From: Neobacillus paridis | GTDB lineage: Bacteria > Bacillota > Bacilli > Bacillales > Cytobacillaceae | Direction: 5' to 3' | Length of the DNA: 64,000 nt | Assembly: GCF_016765675.1 (NCBI RefSeq) | Contig: NZ_JAESWB010000181.1 | Span: 62,001-126,000 of the forward strand | Shown: one piece after another, positions 16,473-24,981 of the stretch | Layout: every line of letters starts with the position of its first letter | Numbering within the stretch: position 1 is the first letter of the stretch | Program-made: the position numbers and the translations under genes | Notes under the pieces: generated by a model | What the model was told of the DNA's origin: nothing | Seen by the model: only the letters and a program-made list of their open reading frames with translations | The model's database searches: none

Positions 16473-16612
16473 AAAGAAAACTCGCCGATTGGCGAGCCTT
16501 TAAGGCAGAGGCGCAGTTCGCCCAAAGGTTTTGGGCTGCGGTGTCTTTGCTCACGAAGCTTTCCATTGTGTGCTTATACCCAATAGGAAAGTTAATGCTT
16601 TCCTTTTCGGCT
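16473..16612. repeat. Dispersed intergenic element, well-preserved copy
   Basis: Starts with the hairpin CTCGCCGATTGGCGAG. It continues with AGGCAGAGGCGCAGTTCGCC, then CCAAAGGTTTTGGGCTGCG (pairing CGCAG...CTGCG), TCACGAAGCTTTCC and AATAGGAAAGTTAATGCTTTCC. Several segments are mutually complementary (GGAAAG with CTTTCC), giving a multi-hairpin RNA if transcribed. It sits in the convergent gap after the radical SAM gene. Confidence 0.65.
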
Positions 16613-16651
16613 AAAAAAAAGGTATCGGAGAGAATCCCGATACCTTTTTCA
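16613..16651 (-). terminator. Terminator of the liv operon
   Basis: Stem GGTATCGG-agagaat-CCCGATACC flanked by A and T tracts, overlapping the last codons of livF. A-tract on the plus side makes it act on minus-strand transcription, and possibly in both directions. Confidence 0.82.
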
Positions 16652-17356
16652 ATGTCCGCCCAAATAAGCTTTCCTGATTTGATCACTCTCACCCAGCTCT
16701 GCCGCGGTTCCGGCAGCAACAATTTTTCCAGTCTCAATGACATACGCACGGTTGGCAATCGATAAGGCCATATTGGCGTTTTGCTCAACCAAAAGAATCG
16801 TGGTACCCGTTTGATTGATTTCTTCAATGATGCGAAAAATCGTTTTAACCAAGAGCGGTGCCAGACCCATTGACGGTTCGTCCAATAGCAGCAGCCGTGG
16901 CCGTGCCATCAACGCCCGGCCCATTGCCAGCATTTGCTGCTCACCGCCTGACAATGTCCCTGATAGCTGTTTGCGGCGTTCCTGGAGGCGCGGGAACAAC
17001 TGATACACCTTTTCAAAATCCTCGCGAATGCCGTTTTTATCTTTACGCAAATAAGCGCCTAACTCCAGGTTTTCCTCGACCGACATATTGGCAAACACAC
17101 GGCGGCCTTCAGGGACGTGGGAAATCCCGCGCTTGACAATTAACTGTGGCACTTTCCCGGCGACATGCTCGTCCTCAAGCAAAATCTCCCCGCTCTTCGG
17201 CTTTAATAAACCGGAGATCGTCTTTAACAGGGTACTTTTTCCGGCACCGTTCGCACCAATCAAGGTCACAATTTCACCGGGATGGATCTCGAGAGTTACT
17301 CCTTTCAATGCATGGATATTGCCATAATAAACATTGATATCATTCACTTTCAGCAT
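16649..17356 (-). CDS. livF: LivF, branched-chain amino acid ABC transporter ATPase
   Basis: 235 residues with Walker A GANGAGKS, signature LSGGEQQMLAMGRALM, Walker B RLLLLDEPSMGLAP and switch His region replaced by the usual LivF form LLVEQNANMAL. It is one of two ATPases of the LivHMGF importer. It is the last gene of the operon, starting immediately after the livG stop with no gap. Confidence 0.93.
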   Translation of the reverse strand: MLKVNDINVYYGNIHALKGVTLEIHPGEIVTLIGANGAGKSTLLKTISGLLKPKSGEILLEDEHVAGKVPQLIVKRGISHVPEGRRVFANMSVEENLELGAYLRKDKNGIREDFEKVYQLFPRLQERRKQLSGTLSGGEQQMLAMGRALMARPRLLLLDEPSMGLAPLLVKTIFRIIEEINQTGTTILLVEQNANMALSIANRAYVIETGKIVAAGTAAELGESDQIRKAYLGGH

Positions 17357-18136
17357 TTAAGAGACCTCCTCGCCGAGATAGGCTTCGATGACTTTTGGAT
17401 TGTTTCGGATTTCTACCGGCGTGCCTTGCGCAATCAACTGGCCGTGGTCGAGGACATAGATTCGCTCACAAACCCCCATGACTAGGTTCATATCGTGCTC
17501 AATCAATAAAATCGTTAAATCAAACTTCTCGCGGATCAAGGCGATTAAATTCATCAGTTCCTCTGTTTCCTGCGGGTTCATCCCGGCCGCAGGTTCATCG
17601 AGAAGCAACAGCTTCGGCCCTGCCGCCAGCGCCCGGGCAATTTCCAGGCGGCGCTGCTGTCCGTAGGGCAGGTTCTTCGCCTGCTCATACAGCACATCAT
17701 CCAAATTAAAAATTTTTAAAAAGTCGATGGCCTTTTCCTCCATTTCGCGCTCACCGGCAAAATGGGATGGGAGGCGGAGAATCGAGCTGACAATGGAATG
17801 CTTCGCCTGCGTGTGATAAGCAATCTTGACATTGTCAAGCACAGACAAGTCATTGAACAATCGAATGTTTTGGAACGTCCGGCTGATCCCTTTTTTGGTA
17901 ATTTTATGGGGAGCCATACCGTTTAATTTTTCCCCGTCAAGCAAAATGCTGCCTTCCGTCGGCACATAGACGCCCGTTAACAGGTTGAAAAAAGTCGTCT
18001 TCCCGGCACCGTTTGGCCCAATCAAACCGACCAATTCGCCTTTAAGGAGCTCAAGGTTGACTTCAGAAACGGCCTTCAGTCCGCCAAATCGAATCCCAGC
18101 ATTGTCTACTTTAAGCAATGGTTTGTTTGTTGACAT
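17357..18136 (-). CDS. livG: LivG, branched-chain amino acid ABC transporter ATPase
   Basis: 259 residues with Walker A GPNGAGKT, the LivG-specific insert before the signature (YHTQAKHS...), signature LPYGQQRRLEIARAL, Walker B LLLLDEPAAGMNP and switch region LLIEHDMNLVM. The start lies inside the end of livM (26-nt overlap), so translation is probably coupled. Confidence 0.93.
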   Translation of the reverse strand: MSTNKPLLKVDNAGIRFGGLKAVSEVNLELLKGELVGLIGPNGAGKTTFFNLLTGVYVPTEGSILLDGEKLNGMAPHKITKKGISRTFQNIRLFNDLSVLDNVKIAYHTQAKHSIVSSILRLPSHFAGEREMEEKAIDFLKIFNLDDVLYEQAKNLPYGQQRRLEIARALAAGPKLLLLDEPAAGMNPQETEELMNLIALIREKFDLTILLIEHDMNLVMGVCERIYVLDHGQLIAQGTPVEIRNNPKVIEAYLGEEVS

Positions 18137-19085
18137 CTTGAGAACCTCCTTTAGCGCCTTTGCCGATTTTTAAGAGGTCGGTAAATTCTTTCGTACCCAT
18201 TAATCCTTGTGGACGGAACAGCATCATCACAATCAGCACAAGGCTGTAAATGAGCATCCGAACCTCAGGATAATTGGATAGGAATGTGGAAATAATTGTT
18301 AACAAAATTGCCGCGATAACCGAACCGGACATGCTGCCCAAGCCGCCGAGAACGACCAAAATCAAAATATCAAAGGACTTTAAAAAGCCGAAGTTGGCTG
18401 GCTGAATAATATAAAAATTATGAGCATGCAGCGCACCGGCAACGCCGGCAAAAAACGCACCGATGACAAACGCCATTACTTTATAATACGTCGTATTAAT
18501 CCCCATCGCATCGGCGGCAATTTCATTCTCACGAATCGAGAGGCAGGCCCTTCCATGGGTAGAATTGGTAAAGTTTATAATCACGACAATGGTAATCAGG
18601 ACACACGCCATTAACCACGGCCATGTTGTCAGGTGAGACACCGTCATTCCACTGGCGCCGCCGACATAATCAATATTTAAGAAAACAATTTTCATAATCT
18701 CGCCGAAACCGAGCGTGGCAATCGCCAAATAGTCACCGCGCAAACGTAACGTCGGAATCCCGATCACCAGCCCGGCAAACGCCGCTGCAATCCCGCCGAC
18801 AAGCAAGGCTAATGGAAACGGCAACGCCAATTTCATCGTGATAATCGCCGACGCATAGGCACCGACGGCAAGGAAGCCGGCATGTCCAATCGAAAACTGC
18901 CCGGTAATGCCGATGATTAAATGCAAGCTGACTGCTAGAATAATATTAATCCCAATTGAAAACAGCGTGTTAACATAAAATGAATTTAACGTTCCCCCGG
19001 TAATAAGGAATTGAATCACAACGGAAAAAATAATGGCTAAAACGATTGAGAGCCAAAAACCTTTTACATGTTTCATTGATTTCAT
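18111..19085 (-). CDS. livM: LivM, branched-chain amino acid ABC transporter permease
   Basis: 324 residues with about nine or ten hydrophobic segments and the permease signature GHAGFLAVGAYASA and TLGFGEIMKIVFLN typical of LivM. With LivH it forms the membrane channel for leucine, isoleucine and valine. It follows livH by 15 nt. Confidence 0.93.
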   Translation of the reverse strand: MKSMKHVKGFWLSIVLAIIFSVVIQFLITGGTLNSFYVNTLFSIGINIILAVSLHLIIGITGQFSIGHAGFLAVGAYASAIITMKLALPFPLALLVGGIAAAFAGLVIGIPTLRLRGDYLAIATLGFGEIMKIVFLNIDYVGGASGMTVSHLTTWPWLMACVLITIVVIINFTNSTHGRACLSIRENEIAADAMGINTTYYKVMAFVIGAFFAGVAGALHAHNFYIIQPANFGFLKSFDILILVVLGGLGSMSGSVIAAILLTIISTFLSNYPEVRMLIYSLVLIVMMLFRPQGLMGTKEFTDLLKIGKGAKGGSQDVNKQTIA

Positions 19086-19100
19086 CGCTTAAGCCACCCC

Positions 19101-19982
19101 CTAGACCTTTTCCCTGACATTTTTTCCAAATAATCCGGCAGGACGGAAAATTAAAATCACAATTAATACGACAAACGCCACTCCATCACGCCATAGCGAG
19201 AAACCTGCGGCGCTGACGAGCGCTTCAATCACACCCAACAATAAACCGCCGACCATCGCCCCCGGGATAATTCCGATTCCGCCTAAAACGGCGGCAACAA
19301 AAGCCTTTAACCCCGGGATGATCCCCATCAACGGTTCGATTTTTGTATAGTAAATCCCAAACACAACGCCGGCTGCCCCGGCAAGCGCCGAGCCAATCGC
19401 AAACGTTGCGGAAATGGTATTATCGACATTAATGCCCATCAATCTTGCGGCATCCTGATCATGGGAAACAGCCCGCATCGCCTTGCCGATTTTTGTTTTA
19501 TGGACAATATATTGCAGTAAAATCATTAACACAATCGCAACGCCCAGAATTAACAACGACTGGCCGCTGATACTGACGCCAAAAAGATCAATACTCTTGA
19601 GCGGAACTATCCCGTCTGGATAAGCTTCCGGCTGTGCTCCGCGGATATAAATCGTGCCATATTCAATAAACAGCGAAACCCCAATCGCCGTAATTAAAGC
19701 GGCAATCCTGGTCGCGTTTCGCAGCGGTTTATAAGCAATCCGCTCAATCAGGACACCGAACAGGGCACAGGCCGCCATTGAAACAAGCAATGCTGGAAAA
19801 ATACCTAAATCCATAACTGTAATCGAATAAAAACCGATAAATGCGCCGACCATGAAGACATCCCCATGGGCGAAGTTGATGAGCTTGACGATTCCGTATA
19901 CCATTGTATAACCGAGAGCAATTAGTGCATAAATACTTCCTAAGGAAATGCCGTTTACCAGCTGCTGTATAAGTTGTTCCAT
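19101..19982 (-). CDS. livH: LivH, branched-chain amino acid ABC transporter permease
   Basis: 293 residues from the ATG at 19982, which follows AAAGGGAGTTG; the 14 codons upstream in the same frame lack a ribosome site. Typical motifs are MEQLIQQLVNGISLGSIYAL, ALGYTMVYGIVKLINFAHGD and AAVLGGIGIIPGAMVGGLLLG. It is a permease subunit partnering LivM. Confidence 0.93.
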   Translation of the reverse strand: MEQLIQQLVNGISLGSIYALIALGYTMVYGIVKLINFAHGDVFMVGAFIGFYSITVMDLGIFPALLVSMAACALFGVLIERIAYKPLRNATRIAALITAIGVSLFIEYGTIYIRGAQPEAYPDGIVPLKSIDLFGVSISGQSLLILGVAIVLMILLQYIVHKTKIGKAMRAVSHDQDAARLMGINVDNTISATFAIGSALAGAAGVVFGIYYTKIEPLMGIIPGLKAFVAAVLGGIGIIPGAMVGGLLLGVIEALVSAAGFSLWRDGVAFVVLIVILIFRPAGLFGKNVREKV

Positions 19983-20039
19983 GAAAGCAACTCCCTTTCT
20001 AAAGGGAATAGGGAACATCGACATGCTCCCTATTCATTT

Positions 20040-20128
20040 AAAAATTATAAATTTGTCTAGCTCCAGTCCCTAGCGACTAGCGTCCTACCTTGGCCGTACG
20101 TCGCTAAACGGTAACTTCCGCTTTTCTT
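20040..20128. repeat. Intergenic palindromic repeat (AGCGGAAG family)
   Basis: TCTAGCTCCAGTCCCTAGCG ... CGGTAACTTCCGCTTTT, the inverted counterpart of 3990-4060 after nosZ. It lies between livJ and livH and could fold to lower transcription of the membrane and ATPase genes relative to the binding protein. Confidence 0.5.
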
Positions 20129-21316
20129 TTATGGATTAACTTTTGTTTTGAATTTTTGTTCGCCGTTTACATATTCCAGAATAACAGCAGATTTGATTGG
20201 GTTGTGCTTATCGTCAAGTTTCATTTTTCCGGTTACCAGGTCAAGGCCGTCCGTTTCAGCAAGTGCCTTTTGAATTTTCTCCGGATCGGCGCTGCCGGCA
20301 CGCTTAATGGCATCGGCAATAAAGTAAGCGGAGTCATAACCTAAAGCATTAAAGGCATCAGGAGACTTGTCGCTGTATTTTGCCTTAAAGGCTTTCACAA
20401 ACTCTTGTACCTTTGGATCAGAATCGCCAGAAGAATAGTGGTTGGTAATAAATGTATTGTTTAATGCTGCTTTTCCAGCAAGTTTAATCAGCTTCGGAGA
20501 ATCCCAGCCGTCAGCCCCCATCATTGGTGCGGTAATGCCTAACTCACGAGCTTGTTTCACGATTAGACCAACTTCTTCGTAATAACCTGGAATAAAGACG
20601 AATTCAGGTTTTGCCCCTTTAATATTGGTTAACTGTGCATGGAAGTCAGTATCCTTAGCAACATAAGCTTCTTCCTTGACAATTTTTCCGCCATCCTTTG
20701 TGAATAATTCTTTAAAGGATGCCGCTAAGCCTTTCGAATAGTCGCTGGAGCTGTCGATGAAAATAGCAGCTGTCTTAACCTTTAACTCATTAAGCGCAAA
20801 GTTTGCTGCTACCGTCCCTTGGAATGGATCGATGAAGCAGGTACGAAAGACGAAATCATTCAGCTTGCCGTTTTTAAATGTTACATCCTCTGCCGTTCCG
20901 GTCGGTGTTAACAGCGGTACTTTATTGCTTTGGGCAATTTCAATCTGTGCTTTTGTATTTCCGCTTGTAGCTGCCCCGATGATCGCTGCAACTTTATCCT
21001 GGCTGGTTAACTTCGTTGCCCCGGTAATCGCCTCCGGTGCATCAGACTTGTTGTCATACGGAACAAGCTTCAGTTTTTTGCCGTTGACACCTTCTTTGTT
21101 GATTTCTTCAAACGCTAATTCGATCCCCTCTTTAATCGACTGGCCGTAAGAAGCAACCCCGCCGGATAACTCAAGGTTCGCACCGATTTTAATCTCGCCG
21201 CCCTTGTCCGCTTCTTTGCTATCTCCTCCACCGCTTGTACTAGAGTTACAACCTGCCATTACCCCTGCCGCTAGCATCAATGATGCAAAAATGCCGGCTA
21301 CCTTTTTCTTTCTCAT
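20129..21316 (-). CDS. livJ: LivJ-type branched-chain amino acid binding lipoprotein
   Basis: 395 residues. Lipoprotein signal with lipobox VMAGC (Cys about 23), then a periplasmic-binding-protein type I fold: IGANLELSGGVASYGQSIKEG, GATSGNTKAQIEIAQ, IDSSSDYSKGLAASF, GADGWDSPKLI, NALGYDSAYFIADAI. It captures leucine/isoleucine/valine, or possibly other amides, outside the membrane and feeds LivHMGF. It is the first gene of the operon, with GGGGGT 7 nt before the ATG. Exact ligand specificity is not predictable. Confidence 0.92.
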   Translation of the reverse strand: MRKKKVAGIFASLMLAAGVMAGCNSSTSGGGDSKEADKGGEIKIGANLELSGGVASYGQSIKEGIELAFEEINKEGVNGKKLKLVPYDNKSDAPEAITGATKLTSQDKVAAIIGAATSGNTKAQIEIAQSNKVPLLTPTGTAEDVTFKNGKLNDFVFRTCFIDPFQGTVAANFALNELKVKTAAIFIDSSSDYSKGLAASFKELFTKDGGKIVKEEAYVAKDTDFHAQLTNIKGAKPEFVFIPGYYEEVGLIVKQARELGITAPMMGADGWDSPKLIKLAGKAALNNTFITNHYSSGDSDPKVQEFVKAFKAKYSDKSPDAFNALGYDSAYFIADAIKRAGSADPEKIQKALAETDGLDLVTGKMKLDDKHNPIKSAVILEYVNGEQKFKTKVNP

Positions 21317-21578
21317 TGTTTTACCCCCATTTTTTAATATTTTCCCAAGTTAGTAATCGAAGTCTTGGCAAAAAAGATAATATTCTGAAAACATTGTACA
21401 TAATAATTTTACGTTCGTCTAGTATTAATATTTGTTTTTTTGAAATAATTTAAAAAATGCCAACAGTCTGGATTATTATTGATTCTATCGCTTTACTCAG
21501 TTAAAAACTAAAAACAATATATTTTTATAAATAGGATAAAAATATTTTGTCTAAATATGATTTTTTTTGAATAAATAG
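21317..21578. other. AT-rich gap upstream of livJ
   Basis: About 260 nt with no gene. Strongly A+T-rich, likely holding the livJ promoter (several TATAAT-like and TTGNNN-like strings on the minus strand). I see no riboswitch, T-box or clear CodY/other operator. Confidence 0.4.
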
Positions 21579-21611
21579 GAAAAAAGAGACTCCCATAAAA
21601 AGGAATCCCTT
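21579..21611 (-). terminator. Terminator of the MFS transporter gene
   Basis: Read on the minus strand: AGGGATTCC-tttttat-GGGAGTCTCT followed by TTTTTT; the stem closes with a few G-U pairs. Confidence 0.7.
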
Positions 21612-21621
21612 CAAAATAACA

Positions 21622-22875
21622 TTAGATGAGGTCCTGCTGCTTCGTTTCTTTTCCCAAAATAAACACGGCTAGTGCTCCGATCAAGATGGAAACACAGAAA
21701 ATAGTGAAAATCATGGCCACAGAAATCTTTTGGGCAACGAGATAGCCGACCAATAATGGACCCAGCACTCCGCCAATTCGTCCGACGGCCGCTGCCATGC
21801 CGGCGCCAGTTCCTCGAATCAGCGTTGGATATTGCTCAGGGGTATAGGCATACAGCCCGCCCCAGGCACCAAGGTTGAAAAATGATAACAGGATTCCTGA
21901 TGTCATTAACAACGCTGTTGAATCGGCCGTCCCAAAAAAGTAGGCACTCACCGCCGTCCCAATGAGATAAACAATCAGGACAAACTTACGGCCAAATTTT
22001 TCAATAAACCAAGCCGCGGTAAAATAGCCTGGCAGCTGTGCCAATGTCATGATCAGCACGTACTCAAAGCTTTTAATTAAACTGAAGCCTTTCATCACCA
22101 TCACACTTGGAAGCCAGAGGAACATGCCATAGTAAGAAAACACGACACAGAACCAGACAATCCATAGCATTGCCGTCTGCCTTACATGCTGTTTCGACCA
22201 TATTTTTGCGAGATTTTCAAACACAGAAACCGTCTTTTTGGCTTGGGCGGCAGCGAATTTTGGTGAATCCGGCAGTCCGAGCCGCAGGTAAATGACATAA
22301 AGTGCAGGCAAGGCACTAATAATCAAGGCAGTCTGCCAGCCGTAAGCCGGAATCACAAAATAGGAAATAACCGCTGCAACCAGCCAGCCTACGGCCCAAA
22401 AGCTTTCCAACAGGACAACCGTGCTGCCGCGTTTCTCCACCGGAACACTTTCCGAGACAAGCGTTGAGGCCACCGGAAGCTCGCCGCCCAAGCCGGCGCC
22501 AATAATAAACCGGAGCACTAAAAAGATGGCCAAACTGCTCGTAAACGCAGAGGCGCCGCTCGCAAGTGAAAAAAGTAACAAAGTAATCATAAACACAGTT
22601 TTGCGGCCAACTTTGTCGGCCATTAAACCAAAGACAAGCGCGCCGACAGCCATGCCAATGGAGTTGACGCTGCCAATCCAGCCCATCTGTCCCGGGGTTA
22701 ACTGCCATTCTGCCTGCAGCGCCGCAATAATAAAGCTTAGCATCCCGACATCCATGGCATCAAACATCCAGGCCGTCCCGGCAATACCAAGCAGCTTACG
22801 GCTGGAAATACCGTCGCTGTTATTTACCTTCATTCCAAGCGGCCGTGCGCCTGAAATCCCCCTTGTATTGCTCAT
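21622..22875 (-). CDS. MFS transporter, NiaP/YceI-like
   Basis: 417 residues, twelve predicted helices. The N-terminal motif MFDAMDVGMLSFIIAAL, the loop GLMADKVGRKTVFM and ESFWAVGWLVAAVISYFV resemble the Bacillus niacin carrier NiaP (YceI) and related aromatic-acid/sugar MFS carriers. Substrate niacin is a guess from similarity. The start is ATG 22875, correctly spaced from GGAGGG; longer in-frame starts at 22920 and 22881 are poorly placed. No NAD-biosynthesis neighbours. Confidence 0.75.
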   Translation of the reverse strand: MSNTRGISGARPLGMKVNNSDGISSRKLLGIAGTAWMFDAMDVGMLSFIIAALQAEWQLTPGQMGWIGSVNSIGMAVGALVFGLMADKVGRKTVFMITLLLFSLASGASAFTSSLAIFLVLRFIIGAGLGGELPVASTLVSESVPVEKRGSTVVLLESFWAVGWLVAAVISYFVIPAYGWQTALIISALPALYVIYLRLGLPDSPKFAAAQAKKTVSVFENLAKIWSKQHVRQTAMLWIVWFCVVFSYYGMFLWLPSVMVMKGFSLIKSFEYVLIMTLAQLPGYFTAAWFIEKFGRKFVLIVYLIGTAVSAYFFGTADSTALLMTSGILLSFFNLGAWGGLYAYTPEQYPTLIRGTGAGMAAAVGRIGGVLGPLLVGYLVAQKISVAMIFTIFCVSILIGALAVFILGKETKQQDLI

Positions 22876-22984
22876 TTTCATCCCTCCATGTTTTTTAAAT
22901 AGTATGTTGAAACAATACATGTATTTTAACAGCTGTCTTTACACTTGTCACCAATTTATTTCCTACTTGAGCCTTTTGTAACTA

Positions 22985-23062
22985 GCTTTTGAAAAATCGC
23001 CGATATTCTTGCACAGTTTTGCAGATATAATTTAAAAAATTGCAGAGATCCAGCACGGAAAA
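22985..23062. repeat. Weak 21-nt array (TGCAGATA)
   Basis: Related motifs CGCCGATA, TGCAGATA and TGCAGAGA start at about 22999, 23020 and 23041 (21-nt steps). It is degenerate and short; I include it because the pitch equals that of the large arrays. Confidence 0.35.
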
Positions 23063-23094
23063 TAAAGAAAAATTTGCAGCTCATTTTTCCAAGT

Positions 23095-23125
23095 CAAAAA
23101 AAGCGAGGGATGATCCGTCCCTCAC
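23095..23125 (-). terminator. Terminator of the yfiBC operon
   Basis: Minus strand: GAGGGACGG-atc-ATCCCTC then GCTTTTTTT. The stem includes the stop codon region of yfiC. Confidence 0.8.
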
Positions 23126-24981
23126 TCATTTAGCGCGCTTTCGACATTTTTAAATTGGTTGAAAAACATTTGATAATAGCGGCCTTGTTTTTTCATTAAT
23201 TCCTCATGGCTGCCTTTTTCAATGATTTCGCCGTGATCAATGACCATGATCATATCAGCGTCACGAATCGTGTTAAGGCGGTGGGCAATAATGAAGCTCG
23301 TGCGATTCTCCATCAGCGCTAACAATGCTTTCTGAATATGAAGCTCAGTCCGGGTGTCAATGCTGCTGGTCGCCTCATCCAAAATCAACAGTGCCGGTTT
23401 CGCCAGCATCACCCGGGCGATTGCTAACAGCTGCCGCTCGCCTTGGCTCAAGTTGCCGCCGTTTTCCGCAAGCACTGTCTCATATTGCTGCGGCAGGCGT
23501 TTAATAAACCCGGCGGCACCCGCCATCCGGGCCGCTTTTTCCACCTCTTCATCGGTCGCATCCGGCTTACCGTATTTAATATTTTCCTTTACCGTCCCGG
23601 AAAATAAGTACGTATCCTGGAGCACAAAACCAAAGCAGCGCCGCAGCGAATCTCTCGTATATTCGCGGATATCGCGGCCATCTAACAAGATCCTGCCGCT
23701 GGTGACATCATAAAACCTCGTCAACAGATTGACGACCGTTGTTTTTCCCGCACCGGTCGGCCCGACAAGCGCAATGCTGGTGCCAACCTCAGCTTCAAAG
23801 CTGACATTTTTCAAAATCGGCACATCGGAGCGATAGCCGAAGCTGACGTTATCAAAGACGACATGACCCTGCGGATGCTGAAGCGGCACCGCGTTCGCCA
23901 GGTCGACGGATTCCTCCTCTTCATCCATCATTTCAAATACCCGCTCGGCACCGGCAACACCCGACTGAAGGATGTTAAAGATGTTGGCAATGTCATTAAG
24001 CGGGCGGACGAATTGCCTTGAATAAGTAATGAAGCTGGCGATCGCACCAATCGTGATCTGACCTTTGACAGCAAGGACACCACCGACCATTGCGACAATT
24101 GCCAGGCCCAGATTGTTAATGACGTTCATAATCGGCATCAGAAACCCCGACCAAATCTGCGCCTTAAGGCCGACCTCACGGAGTCTGGCATTGACGCTGT
24201 CAAACTCTTCGACTACTTTATCCTCATGGTTAAAGGCTTTCACGACCTCGATCCCGGAAATCGTCTCCTCGATCTGTCCGTTTAACTGGCCAAGCTCGAC
24301 CTGCTGCTGTTTAAACAAGACGCTGGTGCGCTTGGCAATCGTCCGCGTCAGCAAATAGACAAGCGGAATCGTGATCATGCTGGCCAAGGTTAACAACGGG
24401 CTTAAGTAAAGCATCATCAGGAAGGAACCGGTCAGAACAACGAGCCCCGACATTAATTGCGTCGTCGACTGCGAGATGGTGTTGCTGACATTGTCAACGT
24501 CATTGGACAGCCGGCTCATCAGCTCCCCATGTGTGCGGGAATCGAAAAAAGCGACCGGGAGCTTTTGCAGCTTGTGAAAAATGGCATCGCGCAAATTTTT
24601 CACAATCCTTCCAGCTACGCCCGCCATCAGCCAGCCTTGCATCAGCGTAAGCACAGCATCAGCGATATAGGCGATTGCCAGTACCAGGATCATTACTTCC
24701 AAAAGCGCGAAATCAACTTTTCCATGTTTCAACGTCATTGCATCAATCGCCTTCCCAATCAGGAATGGGTTGAGCAACATCAGCACCGCGTCAATCAGAA
24801 TAAAGCTGAAAATCAGCGTGAGCATCTTTCTCTCCTTGCCGATATAATCCCAAAGCCGTTTCAGGGTGCCGCTGAAGTTTTTCGGCTTGACAACCGGGCC
24901 ACGGCGATGATGGGCCCCGCCCGGTCTTAATGGTGGAGGCGTGACCGGATTATTCTGCTGCTGTGTGGTTGTTTTCGCCAT
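23122..24981 (-). CDS. yfiC: YfiC-like subunit of heterodimeric ABC exporter
   Basis: 619 residues: a poorly conserved N-terminal extension rich in Pro/Gly/His (PPPLRPGGAHHRRGP), six transmembrane helices, and an ATPase with Walker A GPTGAGKT, signature NLSQGERQLLAIARVM, Walker B LLILDEATSSID and IIAHRLNTI. The catalytic Glu after Walker B is intact. The partner gene has Asp there, so the pair forms an asymmetric heterodimer with one canonical and one degenerate ATP site, as in BmrCD and TM287/288. The likely role is export of lipophilic drugs or lipids. The start overlaps the end of yfiB by 32 nt. Confidence 0.88.
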   Translation of the reverse strand: MAKTTTQQQNNPVTPPPLRPGGAHHRRGPVVKPKNFSGTLKRLWDYIGKERKMLTLIFSFILIDAVLMLLNPFLIGKAIDAMTLKHGKVDFALLEVMILVLAIAYIADAVLTLMQGWLMAGVAGRIVKNLRDAIFHKLQKLPVAFFDSRTHGELMSRLSNDVDNVSNTISQSTTQLMSGLVVLTGSFLMMLYLSPLLTLASMITIPLVYLLTRTIAKRTSVLFKQQQVELGQLNGQIEETISGIEVVKAFNHEDKVVEEFDSVNARLREVGLKAQIWSGFLMPIMNVINNLGLAIVAMVGGVLAVKGQITIGAIASFITYSRQFVRPLNDIANIFNILQSGVAGAERVFEMMDEEEESVDLANAVPLQHPQGHVVFDNVSFGYRSDVPILKNVSFEAEVGTSIALVGPTGAGKTTVVNLLTRFYDVTSGRILLDGRDIREYTRDSLRRCFGFVLQDTYLFSGTVKENIKYGKPDATDEEVEKAARMAGAAGFIKRLPQQYETVLAENGGNLSQGERQLLAIARVMLAKPALLILDEATSSIDTRTELHIQKALLALMENRTSFIIAHRLNTIRDADMIMVIDHGEIIEKGSHEELMKKQGRYYQMFFNQFKNVESALNE